A stretch of 64,000 nucleotides of DNA from Dermatemys mawii (GCA_007922305.1 ML677335.1:18200246-18264245); one strand, 5' to 3'. Shown: positions 1 through 38,606, counted from the first letter of the stretch. Translations and numbers: made by a program. Notes: generated from the letters alone by a model not told the origin.

Positions 1-780
1 TGTTAGAAGATGGATATAAAGGGAGGATGATATTTAAGGGAAAAGTAGGAAGTAGATGTGAACATAGAAGAGATAGCAACTGAGAGTGTTTGTGTGAGCG
101 TATGCATGGGAAAATAGAAGATGAATAGGGTAAAGTACCAGCATGAGCATTACAACTTCTCACATCGCTGGGCCGAAGAATTTGCAGGCGAAGGTGACCA
201 AGCAACCCTGAAGGGCAAGTCGAGCTCCAGCTGGTATCACCGGACAAGAGGGCCAAATGGCTGAAGAACAAAGATACCCAGGATAACCACCCCCGAGACG
301 TCATGGAGATGTTGCATGCGCATCAAAGGTTACAGCTGTGTGACAAAGCATCCTCCATAGGCTCGCATGGGAGAAAATCTCTATAAGAACTGAGTAAAAA
401 TAATAAGATGTTGAGTCTGGTTCTGCTACCACCCTCCAGGAGCATCTGATGGCATTGGACAAAGGCTGGGCTCCACCTCGTGTTCAAGTTACCTGGCCAG
501 TAACTTGGCATGAGGAACTCTTAGGCTGGTAACTATAACAACTTTGCAGAACTCTATAGGAATGAATGAATGAGTATGTGTGTGTGTGTCAGTCATGACT
601 AGAGTTAGGATTTGTGATTTGTTCTCTTAACTGTATTCACAACAAATGTGGCATACTTGCCTTGTCCGTCTTACAAGATTCTGCTATTTTTTATTTAAGT
701 TAGTACAACAATCTATGTAAGTGGAAATTTGTATCAATAAATTGGTCAGTGTGGGTTTGGCCTAATGCTGTGTTCTGCCG
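1..780. other. ASAH2 intron, no recognisable feature
   Basis: Intron upstream of the first visible ASAH2 exon. It has a short TG repeat near 575-590 and no match I can name. No earlier ASAH2 exon was found here. Confidence 0.5.
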
Positions 781-783
781 CAG

Positions 784-27724
<26,941 letters not shown>

Positions 27725-27990
27725 CTACTTTCTCCTTGGGAAAAAAAAAACGTTGCTTCATAGGAATAGTGTGTATGTTACTGATTTTATATAAATATAT
27801 AATTTGGAATTGTTAAGTACTGATAATTCAATCTAGTTCTTGTTCTTTGGAATGATTTGATCTATTTGATCTTCAGTCCTCCTTGGCATTCTGATACATT
27901 TCCATTCTGATGCTCATGTCTAGCCCTGTTATCATTGCAGTCAACTGCCACTCTAATAAATGATTCACTATCTATTTAAAGTAATCAACT
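27725..27990 (+). other. ASAH2: ASAH2 3' UTR (short form)
   Basis: AT-rich sequence downstream of the stop ending in a canonical AATAAA at 27955-27960. Cleavage is expected 10-30 bases after it, near 27970-27990. This would make a short UTR of about 250 bases; a longer form cannot be excluded. Confidence 0.6.
27955..27960 (+). terminator. ASAH2 poly(A) signal AATAAA
   Basis: First AATAAA hexamer after the ASAH2 stop codon. Position and strand fit the gene; no transcript evidence is available here. Confidence 0.6.
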
Positions 27991-28083
27991 GCACTTGAAT
28001 TTTCATTCCTTATTTAATGTATAGCACTCAGAAAGAGTTGTTTCCTAATGGGGGTTATTTCAGAAAATCCAGTCCATATAATA

Positions 28084-28296
28084 CAGGCATGTCGCATCTT
28101 GCGTGAGGGTTCCGTTCCACAGTTACCGCGTAAAGTGGAAACCAAGTATAGCCAGAACCCATTCACTTCAATGGGAGGCAAAATTACACCCCCTGCAGGA
28201 AGTTTTAAATTTTTTTTCCCCTTGTCTTTTTTTTTGTGCGGATCATGTAAAGCTGAAATCATGTATGTTCAATACGCCTAAGACGTGACATGCCTG
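28084..28296. mobile_element. TA-flanked palindromic MITE (mariner-like)
   Basis: 213-bp element with perfect 10-bp inverted ends CAGGCATGTC / GACATGCCTG, extended imperfectly to about 20 bp, and flanked on both sides by TA (28082-28083, 28297-28298). TA duplications and this size fit a Tc1/mariner-type non-autonomous element. It lies about 100 bases beyond the predicted ASAH2 cleavage site. Confidence 0.72.
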
Positions 28297-29364
28297 TATT
28301 GTTATGATCTGGATGAAACCTTGTTGTGATAATAGTTAGTCCTCCTCTTTGAATAGAATGGACAGAATCTTTCCCAGTCTTGGTATCCACAATTATATTT
28401 TCAGATTCGCGGCGTGGCCATGCTGAAATCCTTTTCCCCAAGCTGTAAGCACTAGCTTTCTTGCTTTTTGTTTCTCCCTCCCCCGCCCTCTTGTGTGAGT
28501 TTTCCCTTGCTCCCCCACCCATCTAGTTATAATGCCCCCAGTGGAATCCCTTCCCACGTGATGGTAGTTTCTGGGCATATTCTGTTATACCTTGTTTCAG
28601 GTGTTGTCCCTTAAGTGTTTATTACAACTATCATAAGCAAAGAATGCGTTCACACATCAGTCTGAATGAGGTTTTAACTCAACCCAGAACAAGGTTTAAC
28701 TCCGCTCACTACCACATTTATTAAGGAGAACTTCTAAAACGCACAGTGCATTGGGAAAAAATAAATAAATAAAAAGCTATGACCCTAGTCCACAATTACA
28801 TGTTGCAACAACTGGAAAATTTAATTGCCAGGGAGACACTGGAGGCAACATTGTTGTATACTTCCCCATCAAGGAGGTTTAGGAGATCAACAATTTTCTT
28901 CTTAATGATCTGTACCAAACCAGTTGGATTATGTTTTATGGATGAGTAGAAGCCTTAATTCCCTCAGTGAAAACCATTGTAAATCATGAGTGACTTCACT
29001 GAAATAAATGAAATTACAATGGGGGAAAAAACATGTAAATAAGATATGACTCAGACCTAGGGTTTCTATATTCAGTACACTGAACTTGGAAGAGGTGTCT
29101 TTTTTAACTAGCTTTTTTCAGAATCCTATTTTAGCAACCAGACAATGTTCTAAAGCAGGAAGAAGAGGATCAACAGACGTAAATAAAATATTATAATATA
29201 CAATGAAACAATTTGTATTTTTTCAAAAAAGTTATCACATCACTTTCCAGAAACGCTGCTTGTCAGTTACGGTGCAGTTCAAAATGAAATGTTTTGAGTG
29301 GGCTTCCTGACCAGCTCAAAAGAAGCCAGATTATTATTGCTGTTCCTTAGTATTGCAGCAGCTC
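28297..29364. other. Intergenic, nothing recognised
   Basis: Minus-strand frames at 28259-28578 are Arg/Lys-rich and resemble no family. No other support for genes. Confidence 0.35.
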
Positions 29365-29485
29365 TTAGACTTAGGCCCCCATCAGGAATCAGGGCCTTAC
29401 TTTGTTTGGTACTGTACAAACACACAGTAGAATGACCACCCCCGCTGCAAAGGACTTACAATAAGTACCACACAAATGGGTGTGT
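29365..29485. repeat. Old interspersed repeat (caaagagcttacaatct family)
   Basis: 'aatcagggccttactttgtt', 'tactgtacaaacacacagta' and 'gcaaaggacttacaataagt' match the copy at 26190-26310. Confidence 0.5.
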
Positions 29486-29764
29486 GTGTTGTGGGGGGAG
29501 ACCGCAGTAAAACAAGTACGTTTTTGCACAGGGTATCCATGTTCACAATGTAGCTCACGACCTGCCTCGCTTTCATCAACTGGCAAGGTTCTATAAGCAT
29601 CATAACCCAAATTCTGAGGAGGTGCAGAGCCGAGTGGGGAGCCTGCCAGCCCTGCCAACAATCCCCACAGCACCAGTGGGTGTTCCAGGCCGTGCACTGC
29701 CGTCCATCCCGGGCCTCGCCCCTCCGAGCACACACGGTACTTTCTATGCTCATTCAGGCTTGGT

Positions 29765-30140
29765 CTCTAGGTATGTCTATACTGGAGTCAGAGGGTGTGA
29801 CAGAAATTTGAGTAGACATACCCAATCTAACTAGATGATAGCTAGTTTGGGTCACTGAGCACTGAAGCTGCAGTAGTGCACTTCAATGTGACCTAGCCTT
29901 GCACGTTATTATCCATGGGAAGGGGACACAGCTTGCATACCCTATGCTGAAGTGTGCACTGCCACAGCTTCCCTGCTCTGGGATCCAAGCTAATTAGATT
30001 AAAGGTAGCACTGGTACGTTTACCTGCGCTGAGGTCACACTTTGTGGTTATATAGATATCCCCCCTGTCAGGAGATTGACCATAAAGGTCAGTTGCCTGC
30101 TGAGAGGAGGACACTTCCCCACTACAAATTAAGTTAACAC
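29765..30140. repeat. Palindromic MITE remnant with GTATGTCTA end
   Basis: 'ctaggtatgtctatactgga' and 'gagtagacatacccaatcta' are inverted copies of the GGGTATGTCTA terminus seen at 8270 and 55385; the segment to about 30140 is probably one or two decayed elements. Limits approximate. Confidence 0.45.
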
Positions 30141-30384
30141 TGCATAGCCCTTTCACATAGAGTGTGGTACTAAGCTGTTAGATAACGTGCTTCACTCCCA
30201 GTCTCTCTCAAGAATCAATACATACTGTCATCTTATGGATTTGCATGATCCCTCAATTGTGCTATCCATACATTAACAGTCTTCACCTATGTTAAAAGGT
30301 GTTATAAAGAAGATGGGCATCAATTCTACTTCATGTTCACTGAAGGTAAGGCTAAAAGATTAGGCTAAAATGGGCCTAATCTGC

Positions 30385-31241
30385 AGCACGGGAGATTTAG
30401 GTTAGCAGGAACAGTCAACATCAATTCACCAATTGCAAGTCATGCCTGGACAACCTGATTGCCTTCTATGATGTGATAACTGGCTCTGTGGATAGGGGGA
30501 AAGTGGTGGAAGTGATATATCCACCAAAGCCTTTGATATGGTGTCCCATAGTATTCTTGCCAGCAAGTTAAAGAAGTATGGATTGGATGACTAGACTATA
30601 AGGTGGATAGAAAGCAGGCTAGCTTGTCAGGCTCAGTGGGTAGTGATCAACAGCTTGATGCATAGTTGGATGCCAGTATCAAGTGGAGTACCTCAGGGGT
30701 CAGTCCTGGGGCTGGTTTTGTTCAACATCTTCATTAATGATCTGAATGATGGGATGGATTGCACCCTCAGCAAGTTTGCAGATGACACTAAGCTGGTGGT
30801 TGGAGTGTCGGGGAGAGGTTGATATGCTGGAAGATAGGGATAGGTCCAGAGTGACTTAGACAAATTGGAAGATTGGGCCAAAAGAAATCTGATGAGGTGT
30901 AACAAGGACAATGCAGAATCCTGCACTTAGGATGGAAGAATCCCATGCACTGCTACAGGCTGAGGACAGTCTGGCTTAGCTACAGTTCTCCAGAAAAGGA
31001 TCTGGAGAATACGTGGACAAGAAGCTGGATGATGAGTCAACAGAGTCACGTTGTAGTCAAGAAGGCTAAGGGCATACTATGTCCAGTTTTGGGTGCCCCC
31101 CCACCCACTGTAGAAAGGATATGGACAAATTGGAGATAGTCCAGCAGAGGGAACAAAAATGATTAGGGGGCTGGGGAAGATGACTTATGAGGAGAGGCTG
31201 AGGGAACTGGGCTTTTTTACTCTGCAACTAGAAGACTAAGG
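30385..31241 (+). mobile_element. CR1 LINE, RT part (5' piece of an interrupted copy)
   Basis: Broken ORF2 with [36 protein letters not shown] (RT motif with the FADD box) and [20 protein letters not shown]. Several frameshifts and stops. It resumes after an LTR insertion at 32129. Confidence 0.88.
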
Positions 31242-31242
31242 G

Positions 31243-32128
31243 TGTGTGATTAAGTAAAGTGGGAGTCCCTTTGATGGACACCGAGCCAACCAGTTAGCTG
31301 TAAAATCCCTCTTGGTAGCTGTTCTTTACTTGTAAAAGGATTAAAAAAGTCCCCCAAGTAAAGAAAAAAAAAAGGGCACCTGACTAAAAGAGCCAATGGA
31401 AAGACTAGAACTTTTTAAAATGGGGAAAGAAACTTTCCCTTTGTCTGTTGTTCTCTGGGCTGGAGGAATAGAGCAACTATACTATAAGCAGCTTTAAGCC
31501 AGGTATGATCATAAATCATCAGCTCATACCTAGAACTACTTATCTGCCTTTCAAACGTGTAAGTAGATCAGAATGTTAATTAGACATGATCAGGTTTATT
31601 TCTGTTTACTTTTTAAGGCTTGTGGATCTCCTTTGTGCTAATCCCTGATGCTCTTATTTGTTTGTAACCTTTAAGTTGAACACCCAAGAAAGCTGTTATG
31701 GGTGCTTAAATTTTGTAATCTAGCAAAAAAAGCCTGAGTTCCAGATGTATATTTTCCTATTTTGTTTTTAATAAAATTTACCCTTTTTAAGAACAGGATT
31801 GGATTTTTGGTGTTCTAAAAGATTTGTGCATGTTGTTTGATTAGCTAATTTCCTTTGTTTTCTGGCTCAGCTCTTCCCTGGAGGTGGGGGAGGGGAGGGT
31901 GAAAGGGCTTGAAGGTACCCCACAGGGAGGAATTCCCAAATGCTCCTTTCTAGGTTCAAAGAGTTTTTTCGCATTTGGGTGTTGGCAGCATTTACCAAGC
32001 CAAGGTCAAAGAGAAGCTGTAACAGTGGGAGTTTAATACAAGCCTGGAGTAGCATGTATTAATTTTTAGAATCTTTACAGGCCCCCACCTTCTGCACTCA
32101 AAGTGACAAAGCGGGGATTAGGCCTCAC
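31243..32128 (+). mobile_element. LTR-like insertion splitting a CR1 copy
   Basis: 886-bp block starting TGTGTGATTAAG and ending GGCCTCAC that interrupts the CR1 sequence between 'gaagactaagg' and 'ggatttgatagcagtcttca'. It has an AATAAA at 31770-31775 and no coding remnants, so an old solo LTR is the simplest reading. Ends are inferred from the CR1 break. Confidence 0.6.
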
Positions 32129-32482
32129 GGTGGATTTGATAGCAGTCTTCAACTACCAGAACAGGGAGTTCCAAAGAGGCTGGAGCTAGGCTGTTCTCAG
32201 TGGTGAAAGATGACAGACCAAAGAGCAAGGGTCTCAAGTTGCAGTGGGGGAGATCTTGGTTGGTTATTAGGAGGGTGGTGAAGCACTGGAATGAGTTACC
32301 TAGGGAGGTAGTGGAAACTCCATCCTTAGAGGTTTTGAAGGACCGGCTTGACAAAATCCTGGCTGGGATGATTTAGTTATGGTTGTTCCTGCTTTGAGCA
32401 CTAGATGGTCCTACCGCAACAGAGGGGCCTGGATTTGGAGACTTCTTGAGGTTCCTTCCAGCCTTATATGTCTATGATTCTA
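32129..32482 (+). mobile_element. CR1 LINE, 3' piece
   Basis: Continues the CR1 of 30385-31241: 'ggatttgatagcagtcttca', 'gaatgagttacctagggagg', 'tggctgggatgatttagtta' and the 3' end 'cttatatgtctatgattcta', the terminal CR1 repeat. Confidence 0.88.
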
Positions 32483-33263
32483 ACAACAACATTTATGTGT
32501 AAGCTATAGATCTACAGAGTTGGAAAGTTTAGGGGGATTGAACTCTAGTACCTCCCGTAGGCAAAAAGAGGACAAGCTAGCTTTGGCAGGCTTAACTGAC
32601 ATATTTTAATGTCATCCCAGTGCATTTCTGCCCCATGTTTGTTTTATTTTGCAGGGTTTGGGTTTGGTTGTGTTCTGTTTAGGAAAACATATTAAATGGT
32701 TACGTATGTGTGTTTCTTTAAAGGGAGAGTTGTGGGAGATATGCGCTGGTGATAAGTTGGTCCTGCTGGCTAATGGTAGGACTCTGGAAATAGCCCCAAA
32801 CCCAAGGAGACAGAGAGAGAGATGATGGATTTTGTTTTAAATAGCAGGGGCTAGGACTTTGTTTGGAGTCCTGTAGTGCTCTGGATTTCCCACCTGGAGA
32901 TTTGGATCCCTATGAGGAGCAGCATCCACAGGATGGAGTGATCTCAGCATGAACCCTTAAGCTTAATTAAACCAGACTGGTATTAGTGGAGTAGAGGAAA
33001 CTCTATGGAATGAACAGGTGGCAACAAAATGGAGTAGAGCAATACCTGGTGCTTCTTGCCTCACTAGAGCGGAAGAGAGAGGTAGATTTGTCCCCAGCAC
33101 ACACTTGACCACTGCAGATCTATCTGGATTCATGAGCAAGATTTTTAGGTGGGTAGGGATTGAATTCCTGGTACACAATCAGCGGAGTAGATAGCTAAGG
33201 TTGGGGTGGGCTCTACCCATATATGCTATATGAGTTTTACTAATTGTATTTTGTGGTTGGCAA
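32483..33263. other. Intergenic, unassigned, perhaps repeat-derived
   Basis: The stretch around 32700-33180 has purine-rich patches but no motif I can name. Confidence 0.3.
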
Positions 33264-33388
33264 TAGGCTGACTAGATAGCAAGTGTCAAAAATCGGGGTA
33301 GGAGGTGGGGAGTAATAGATGCCTATGTGAGAAAAAGATCTCAAAATCAGGACTGTCCCTATAAAATTGGGACATCTGGTCAACCTAG
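33264..33388. repeat. MITE with AGGGTGACCA termini, copy 2
   Basis: Same element and orientation as 4420-4542: 'ggtggggagtaatagatgcc' and 'ggactgtccctataaaattg', with ends ataggctgactag and catctggtcaacctag. Confidence 0.65.
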
Positions 33389-33791
33389 TTGGCAGTTGTG
33401 TTTTCCCCAAATAAAAGATTTTAATGGTTTGATGTTATAGAGGACTCCCATGTGCTTGTGAGTAGGAGAAGAAACCTTTGTGAATAGGGAGGTTACATTT
33501 TCGTTCCCTACAGCTGAGAATGGAGCATGCCTTTGGGTGGGAGCTTGAGCACATTTTTATTTATTTTAGAAAGGGTCCTCAAACCGTATGGAACCTGACC
33601 TTTGATGCTGCAATCCATACTAACAAAAGGGTCACACAGGCAACTCCCGTTTTTGGTAATCTGAGCCAAAATAACAATGCTCAGTTTCCAAGAAGCAACT
33701 GTGCCTCAATAATTGGTGTTAGAGAAATTAAGACAGAGAACACGGTCTCCTATTGCTTTCAAGCAGTTTCCCCAACAACTGTCTCACAAAA

Positions 33792-33870
33792 CCGTCAACA
33801 GTTTTTAGCATTGACGGATAGTTTTCCAAGTTTCTTTGCATGCTCTCTTGCAAAGAAACTTGGAAAACTA
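33792..33870. repeat. Two adjacent perfect hairpins
   Basis: Arms 33819-33840 and 33849-33870 are perfect 22-bp inverted repeats around the 8-base loop tgctctct. Immediately upstream CCGTCAA (33792-33798) pairs with TTGACGG (33811-33817) around a 12-base loop. They lie inside an open frame 33520-34050 that matches no family and is probably not coding. The element may be part of a MITE, since 'caccacctagtggc' follows at once. Confidence 0.8.
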
Positions 33871-35105
33871 CGTGTAACAGCACCACCTAGTGGCTCCCAT
33901 TTTAATAATATAATAATCCTCGTTCTTTTTCTGTGCCCCCTCTCCTTGCTGTCAATATTTCTTGTATACAATGCTTGTATCCTGTTTTCTTTCAAAAATG
34001 CAATTTTGTTGAAAGTGAAACATTTCACAGGAACATTTGGATTTAAATGAAATTATTTGAAAGGAAATGTTAAAATGTTTTGTTTCAATAGCACTGCTTT
34101 AATTCATTTTGCCTTTGCTTTTATATTATATTAAAATAATTTACATATATGTGTACAATATATTATATTTAATATTTTAATACCATATAAAAGTTGAAAT
34201 GAAATGAATTGAAATTGCCCTATTGAAACAAAACCTCCCAAATTTTCATTTAGCAAATTGTGTCTGTTCCTTTGGCTTCAGACTGATATTTCCCCCCCGT
34301 AAAGGTTGGAATTTCGATCAGATCTTATGAAAAAAATGTTAAATATCAAGAGTACCTGTACTTGGGTGGGTGTGTGCTACAAATAATGGGATACCGGCTA
34401 CTGCCACCTTTGTAAAACACTCTTGAGGACTTCATACAAAAGATAATACTGTAAATAAGTGCAAAGTATTAATAATAGTAACTAGCTGAGAGTAAAATAA
34501 TTTGAATCTTACCTGAAATGCTTTGGGCAGATGACTCAACAACTGGGATTCAAATAACTTTTTCTCTGTTGTCTGTTGTACAAATACTTCAGAAATAAAA
34601 TAAGGAAAAGCTAATGGGGCTTAACCCTAAGCAAGTGGTGTAACATAGTCCAGAAAACAGACAAGTACAGCACACTAGGAATAGATAACTCAAAGGCCTT
34701 GCCAAATATAAAACCACAAAGACAGAATTTAAATTCTATGCATTCAAAGATGAAGCAGACCCAGGACGCCCTCGTATTTCAGACCCAAGTGTTCTTTCAC
34801 AAGCATCTAAACGCAACACATGGATGTTAATTTCATAAACTTTAGGGTCAGAAGAGTCTTTTATGATCGTCTGAACTCCTGCATGACACAGGCCATAGAA
34901 TTTCACTCAGGTTTCAGAGATAGTTGATATATTACAGCAGTGCATATTCAAAAGTGTTTATCCACATTCTCCAGAGTGCTCTTTCTAGTCTATCCCTTGT
35001 CGACCATGATTATGTAGTATTCAAGAAGCAGAGGCTTTCGCAGCTTCTCTTGCTGGTCTGGTGATACTGCATTCTGGAAGTTAGGGTCCCACACTTTCCC
35101 TGACC
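33871..35105. other. Intergenic, AT-rich
   Basis: Mostly unassigned. 34840-34915 ('actttagggtcagaagagtc') resembles the 3' part of the CR1-like element at 60650-61490, plus strand. Confidence 0.4.
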
Positions 35106-36840
35106 ACCAAAGCACAACTCGAGTTGCAGCTAGCAAGGTTTGTGAAAGGTTTCTACAGGTATGTTAGCAAGAAGAAGAAGAAAGTCAGGAAAAGTGTGGG
35201 ACCCTTACTGAACGGGGTAGGCAACCTAATGACAGACGATGTGGAAAAAGCTGAAATACTCAGTGCTTTTTTCGTCTTGGTCTTCACAGACCAGGTCAGC
35301 TTCAAGACTGCTGCAGTGGGCCAGCACAGTATGGGGAGGAGGTGAGCAGTGGTGAAAGAAGAAGTTAGGGAATATTTAGGAAAGCTGGACATGCACAAGT
35401 ACATGGGGCCAGATGCAATGCATCCAAGGCTGCTGAAGGAATTGGCTGATGTGATTGCGGAGCCGTTGGCCATTATCTTTGAAAACTAGTGGCAATCTGG
35501 GGAGGTCCCAGATGATTGGAAAAAGGCAAATATAGTGTGCATCTTTAAAAAAAGGGAAGAAGGAGAAACCAAGGAACAACACACCAGGTAGCCTCACCTC
35601 AGTCCCTGGAAACATTATGGAACAGATACTCAAGGAATCCATTTTGAAACAGTTGGAAGAGAGGAAGGTGATCAAGAACAGTCAATATGGATTCACCAAG
35701 GGCAACTCATGCCTGAACAACCTGCCTTCTATGATCTGATAACTGGCTCTGTGGATGTAGGGAAAGTGGTGGACATGATATATCTTGACTTTAGCAAAGT
35801 TTTTGATATGGTCTCCCACAGTATTCTTGCCAGCACATTAAAGAAGTATGGACTGGATGAATAGCCTATAAGATGGATAGAAAGCTGACTAGATTGCTGA
35901 GTTCACAGGTAGTGATCAATGGCTCGATGTCTATTTGGCAGCTAGTATCAAGCAGAGTTCTTCAGGGATCACTCCTGGGGCTAGTTTTGTTCAACATCTT
36001 CATTAATGATCTGGATGATGGGATGGACTGCACCCTCAGCAAGTTCGCAGATGACACTAAGCTGGGGGGAGAGGTGGATATGCTGGAAGGTAGGGATAGG
36101 ATCCAGAGTGACCTAGACAAATTGGAAGATTGAGCCAAAAGAAATCTGATGAGGTGCAACAAGGACAATGCAGAATCCTGCACTTAGGATGGAAGAATGC
36201 CATGCACTGCTACTGTCTGAGGACAGCATGGCTTAGTTACAGTTCTGCAGAAAAGGACCTGGGGAATATAGTGGATGAGAAGCTGGATATGAGTCAGTAC
36301 TATGACCTTGTTTCCAAGAAGGCTAAAGGCATATTGGGCTGCATTAGTAGGAGCATTGCCAGCAAATCACTGGAAGTGATTATTCCCCTCTATTTGGCAC
36401 TGTTGAGGCCACATCTGGAGTATTGCATCCTGTTTTGGCCCCCCCCCACACCACTACAGAAAGGTAGTGGACAAAATGGAAAGAGTCCAGTGGAGGGCAA
36501 CAAAAATGATTAGGGGGCTGGGGAACATGACGTATGAGGAGAGGCTGAGGGAATTGGGCTTATTTAGTCTGCAGAAGAAAAGAATGAGGGGGGCATTGAT
36601 AGCAGTCTTCAACTACCTGGAGGGGGGTTCCAAAGAGGTTGGAGCTTGGCTGTTCTCAGTAGTGGCAGATGCCAGAACAAGGAGCAATTGTCTCAAGTTT
36701 CAGCGGAGGAGGTCTACAATGGGTTATCTAAGGAGGTGGAATCTCCATCCTTAGAGGTTTCTAAGGCCCGGCTTGACAAATCCTTGGCTGGGATGATTTA
36801 GTTGGGGTTGGTCCTGGTTTTAGCAGATGACCTCTTGAAG
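35106..36840 (+). mobile_element. CR1 LINE, RT part (5' piece of an interrupted copy)
   Basis: Longest CR1 here. Translation in shifting frames shows LARFVKGFYRYVSKKKKK and VGPLLNGVGNLMTDDVEKAE, then [18 protein letters not shown] RT ([20 protein letters not shown] at about 36030), then [20 protein letters not shown] and IIPLYLALLRPHLEYCILFW. Multiple stops and frameshifts; 5' truncated; not functional. Its 3' end is displaced by an LTR-like insertion and resumes at 37762. Confidence 0.92.
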
Positions 36841-36844
36841 TTTT

Positions 36845-37760
36845 TGTGACATTGCACTCTATATGATTTTATGAAAATATGCTAATGAATGTGAACATAA
36901 TGTAACTGGAATATGCTGCTTGCAAAAGGTCTCTTTTAAGGTATCATTACAAAGCTTATAATCTACTGAGTGTGGTCAGCCTATTTGTATAAATGTATCA
37001 CTCTTTTATCTGAAACTAGAGATATGAAATGTAACTCTGAGATCTTATTGTAGTTTAGCAAAATGTGGGCCATTAATAGTGGTTTGGAATCTTGATGGCT
37101 CCCATCAACCAGGACAATTTGCTGCAGATGGCTCTGTTTGTTTGCAGGCCTTCCTGTGAGTCAGGCTGGGAGGAATGAGGGCTTGAAATCTTATAGTGGC
37201 ATCTGATCATATTACCTGAACTGGGATCCATCTTTAACCTGATGCTTTTCCATTCAGAAGGAGGCAGAGAGGGACAAAGGATTCCCGCCTTATGCAAAAG
37301 ATATATAAGGAGGTGGAACAGAACAAAAGGGGCTTCAGTCATGAGAAATCCCCTAGCTACCACTTGAGCTGGAACAAGGACTGTACCAGGGGAAAGAATT
37401 GTGCCCAGACTAAGGCGGCATTCAGACTGTGATGGAAGTTTATTGAAACATCTCTGAGGGTGAGATTTTATCTGTATTCCGTTTTCTTACTGTATTAGGC
37501 ATAGACTTGTGTGTTTTATTTTATTTTGCTTGGTGATTCATTTTGTTCTGTCTGTTATTACTCTGAACCACTTAAATCCTACTTTTTGTATTTAATAAAA
37601 TCACATTTTACTTATTAATTAACCCATTAATTAATACCAGTGGGGCGGGGGCAAACCAGGCAGGGCACTGAAGTCTTAAGCTGCCAGGGAAAGCAGGCTC
37701 AGGGGTAGTCTCAGCACATCAGTTGGCAGTTCCCAAGGGGTTTTCTGTGATCCAACTCAT
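36845..37760 (+). mobile_element. Solo-LTR-like insertion in CR1 3' end
   Basis: About 916 bp starting TGTGACATTGC. It has a TATA-like atatataagg at 37301-37310 and AATAAA at 37594-37599, in the order expected of an LTR. It separates CR1 sequence 'gatgacctcttgaagt' from 'caatcctaatcttctatgat'. Flanks gtttt and gtctc may be an old 5-bp duplication. No internal retroviral genes are present. Confidence 0.65.
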
Positions 37761-37761
37761 C

Positions 37762-37815
37762 GTCTCTTTCAATCCTAATCTTCTATGATTCTTCTACAAT
37801 TCTATGATCTCAGTT
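37762..37815 (+). mobile_element. CR1 3' terminal repeat
   Basis: 'ctaatcttctatgattcttc' and 'acaattctatgatctcag' are the CR1 3' octamer-like terminal repeats completing the copy that begins at 35106. Confidence 0.8.
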
Positions 37816-37969
37816 CTCTTGTGGGAAAAGAACTGAATTGTGGATGATAGTATATGCATGAAAAGTTATGTCTCTGTGATTAGCACATAGCGAATCAGTT
37901 ATAACCCCTCCCCAGTTTCAATAATGAATGAAGATTTTCAGTAGAGAAGAGAGCATGGGCTGTCAGGCC

Positions 37970-38225
37970 TGGCCTATGCCAGAAATGTGTTTCTAGTATA
38001 ACTATCCAATTTAAGAACTCCCAGTGGTTTTGCCAGTATAGCTTATTCCAGTCCTCCTTGAGCTAAGTAAACAATACTAGCGAAACAACAGTTTCTGTAT
38101 CTGCATCTGGATAGGAGCTTTTGCCAGCGTGGGTTTGTTGGTTACAAATCTTACCTCATTATACCCCTGACTGACATAACTATGCCAACAAAATATTGTT
38201 GTGTAGCCTTAACCTTACTTGATTC
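37970..38225. repeat. MITE remnant
   Basis: 'ggcctggcctatgccagaaa' at the left resembles the MITE start at 21715, and 'ttgttgtgtagccttaacct' at the right its end. Low-copy decayed element. Confidence 0.4.
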
Positions 38226-38469
38226 TAAAATTCAGTTTAGCACAGTAACTTCAATAGAATATTTACTCTGATATATATCACAAGAAGTATTCAAAACACT
38301 GTACTGTCATTAATTTCACCAGCCAGTGGGTGACAGTGTTGATCTATAGGAAAACAAGGCTGTCACTAAGTAAATTGATTTATGTAAAATTCAATGAGAA
38401 TGGTTAACTAATATGTCAGATCTTCAGATTTAGAACTACTAGTTTATAGATGCTTCTGTCTTTCCCTAA

Positions 38470-38606
38470 AGTTGACCTGAAGAAGAACTCTGTGTAAGCT
38501 CGAAAGCGTGTCTACCTCACCAACAGAAGTTGGTCCAGAAAAAGATATTACCTCACCAACCTTATCTTTCTAATATCCTGGGACCAATACGGCTACAACA
38601 CTGCAT
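38470..38606 (+). mobile_element. Penelope-like element 3' end fragment
   Basis: 'agaagttggtccagaaaaag', 'atattacctcaccaacctta' and 'atatcctgggaccaatacgg' are shared with 55680-55805 and form the 3' terminal region of a second Penelope family. The hammerhead-like core at 38474-38512 is included. Confidence 0.75.
38474..38512 (+). ncRNA. Decayed hammerhead-like motif
   Basis: CTGAAGA at 38477-38483, a stem II of 4-5 pairs with one mismatch (gaactc / aagctc), CGAAA at 38501-38505 and a GAC/GTC helix I closing pair (38474-38476 with 38510-38512). Helix III AGCT has become AGCG. Probably inactive. Confidence 0.5.

Noticed and set aside
29389..29753. Two overlapping minus-strand frames of 114-118 codons
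   Set aside because: They run over an old interspersed repeat and unassigned DNA; no domain, no splice support.
33520..34050. 176-codon open frame, the longest outside the Penelope element
   Set aside because: No domain, odd composition, contains two perfect hairpins and has no splice or promoter context; the minus strand is open over the same hairpin. Chance frame in repeat DNA.
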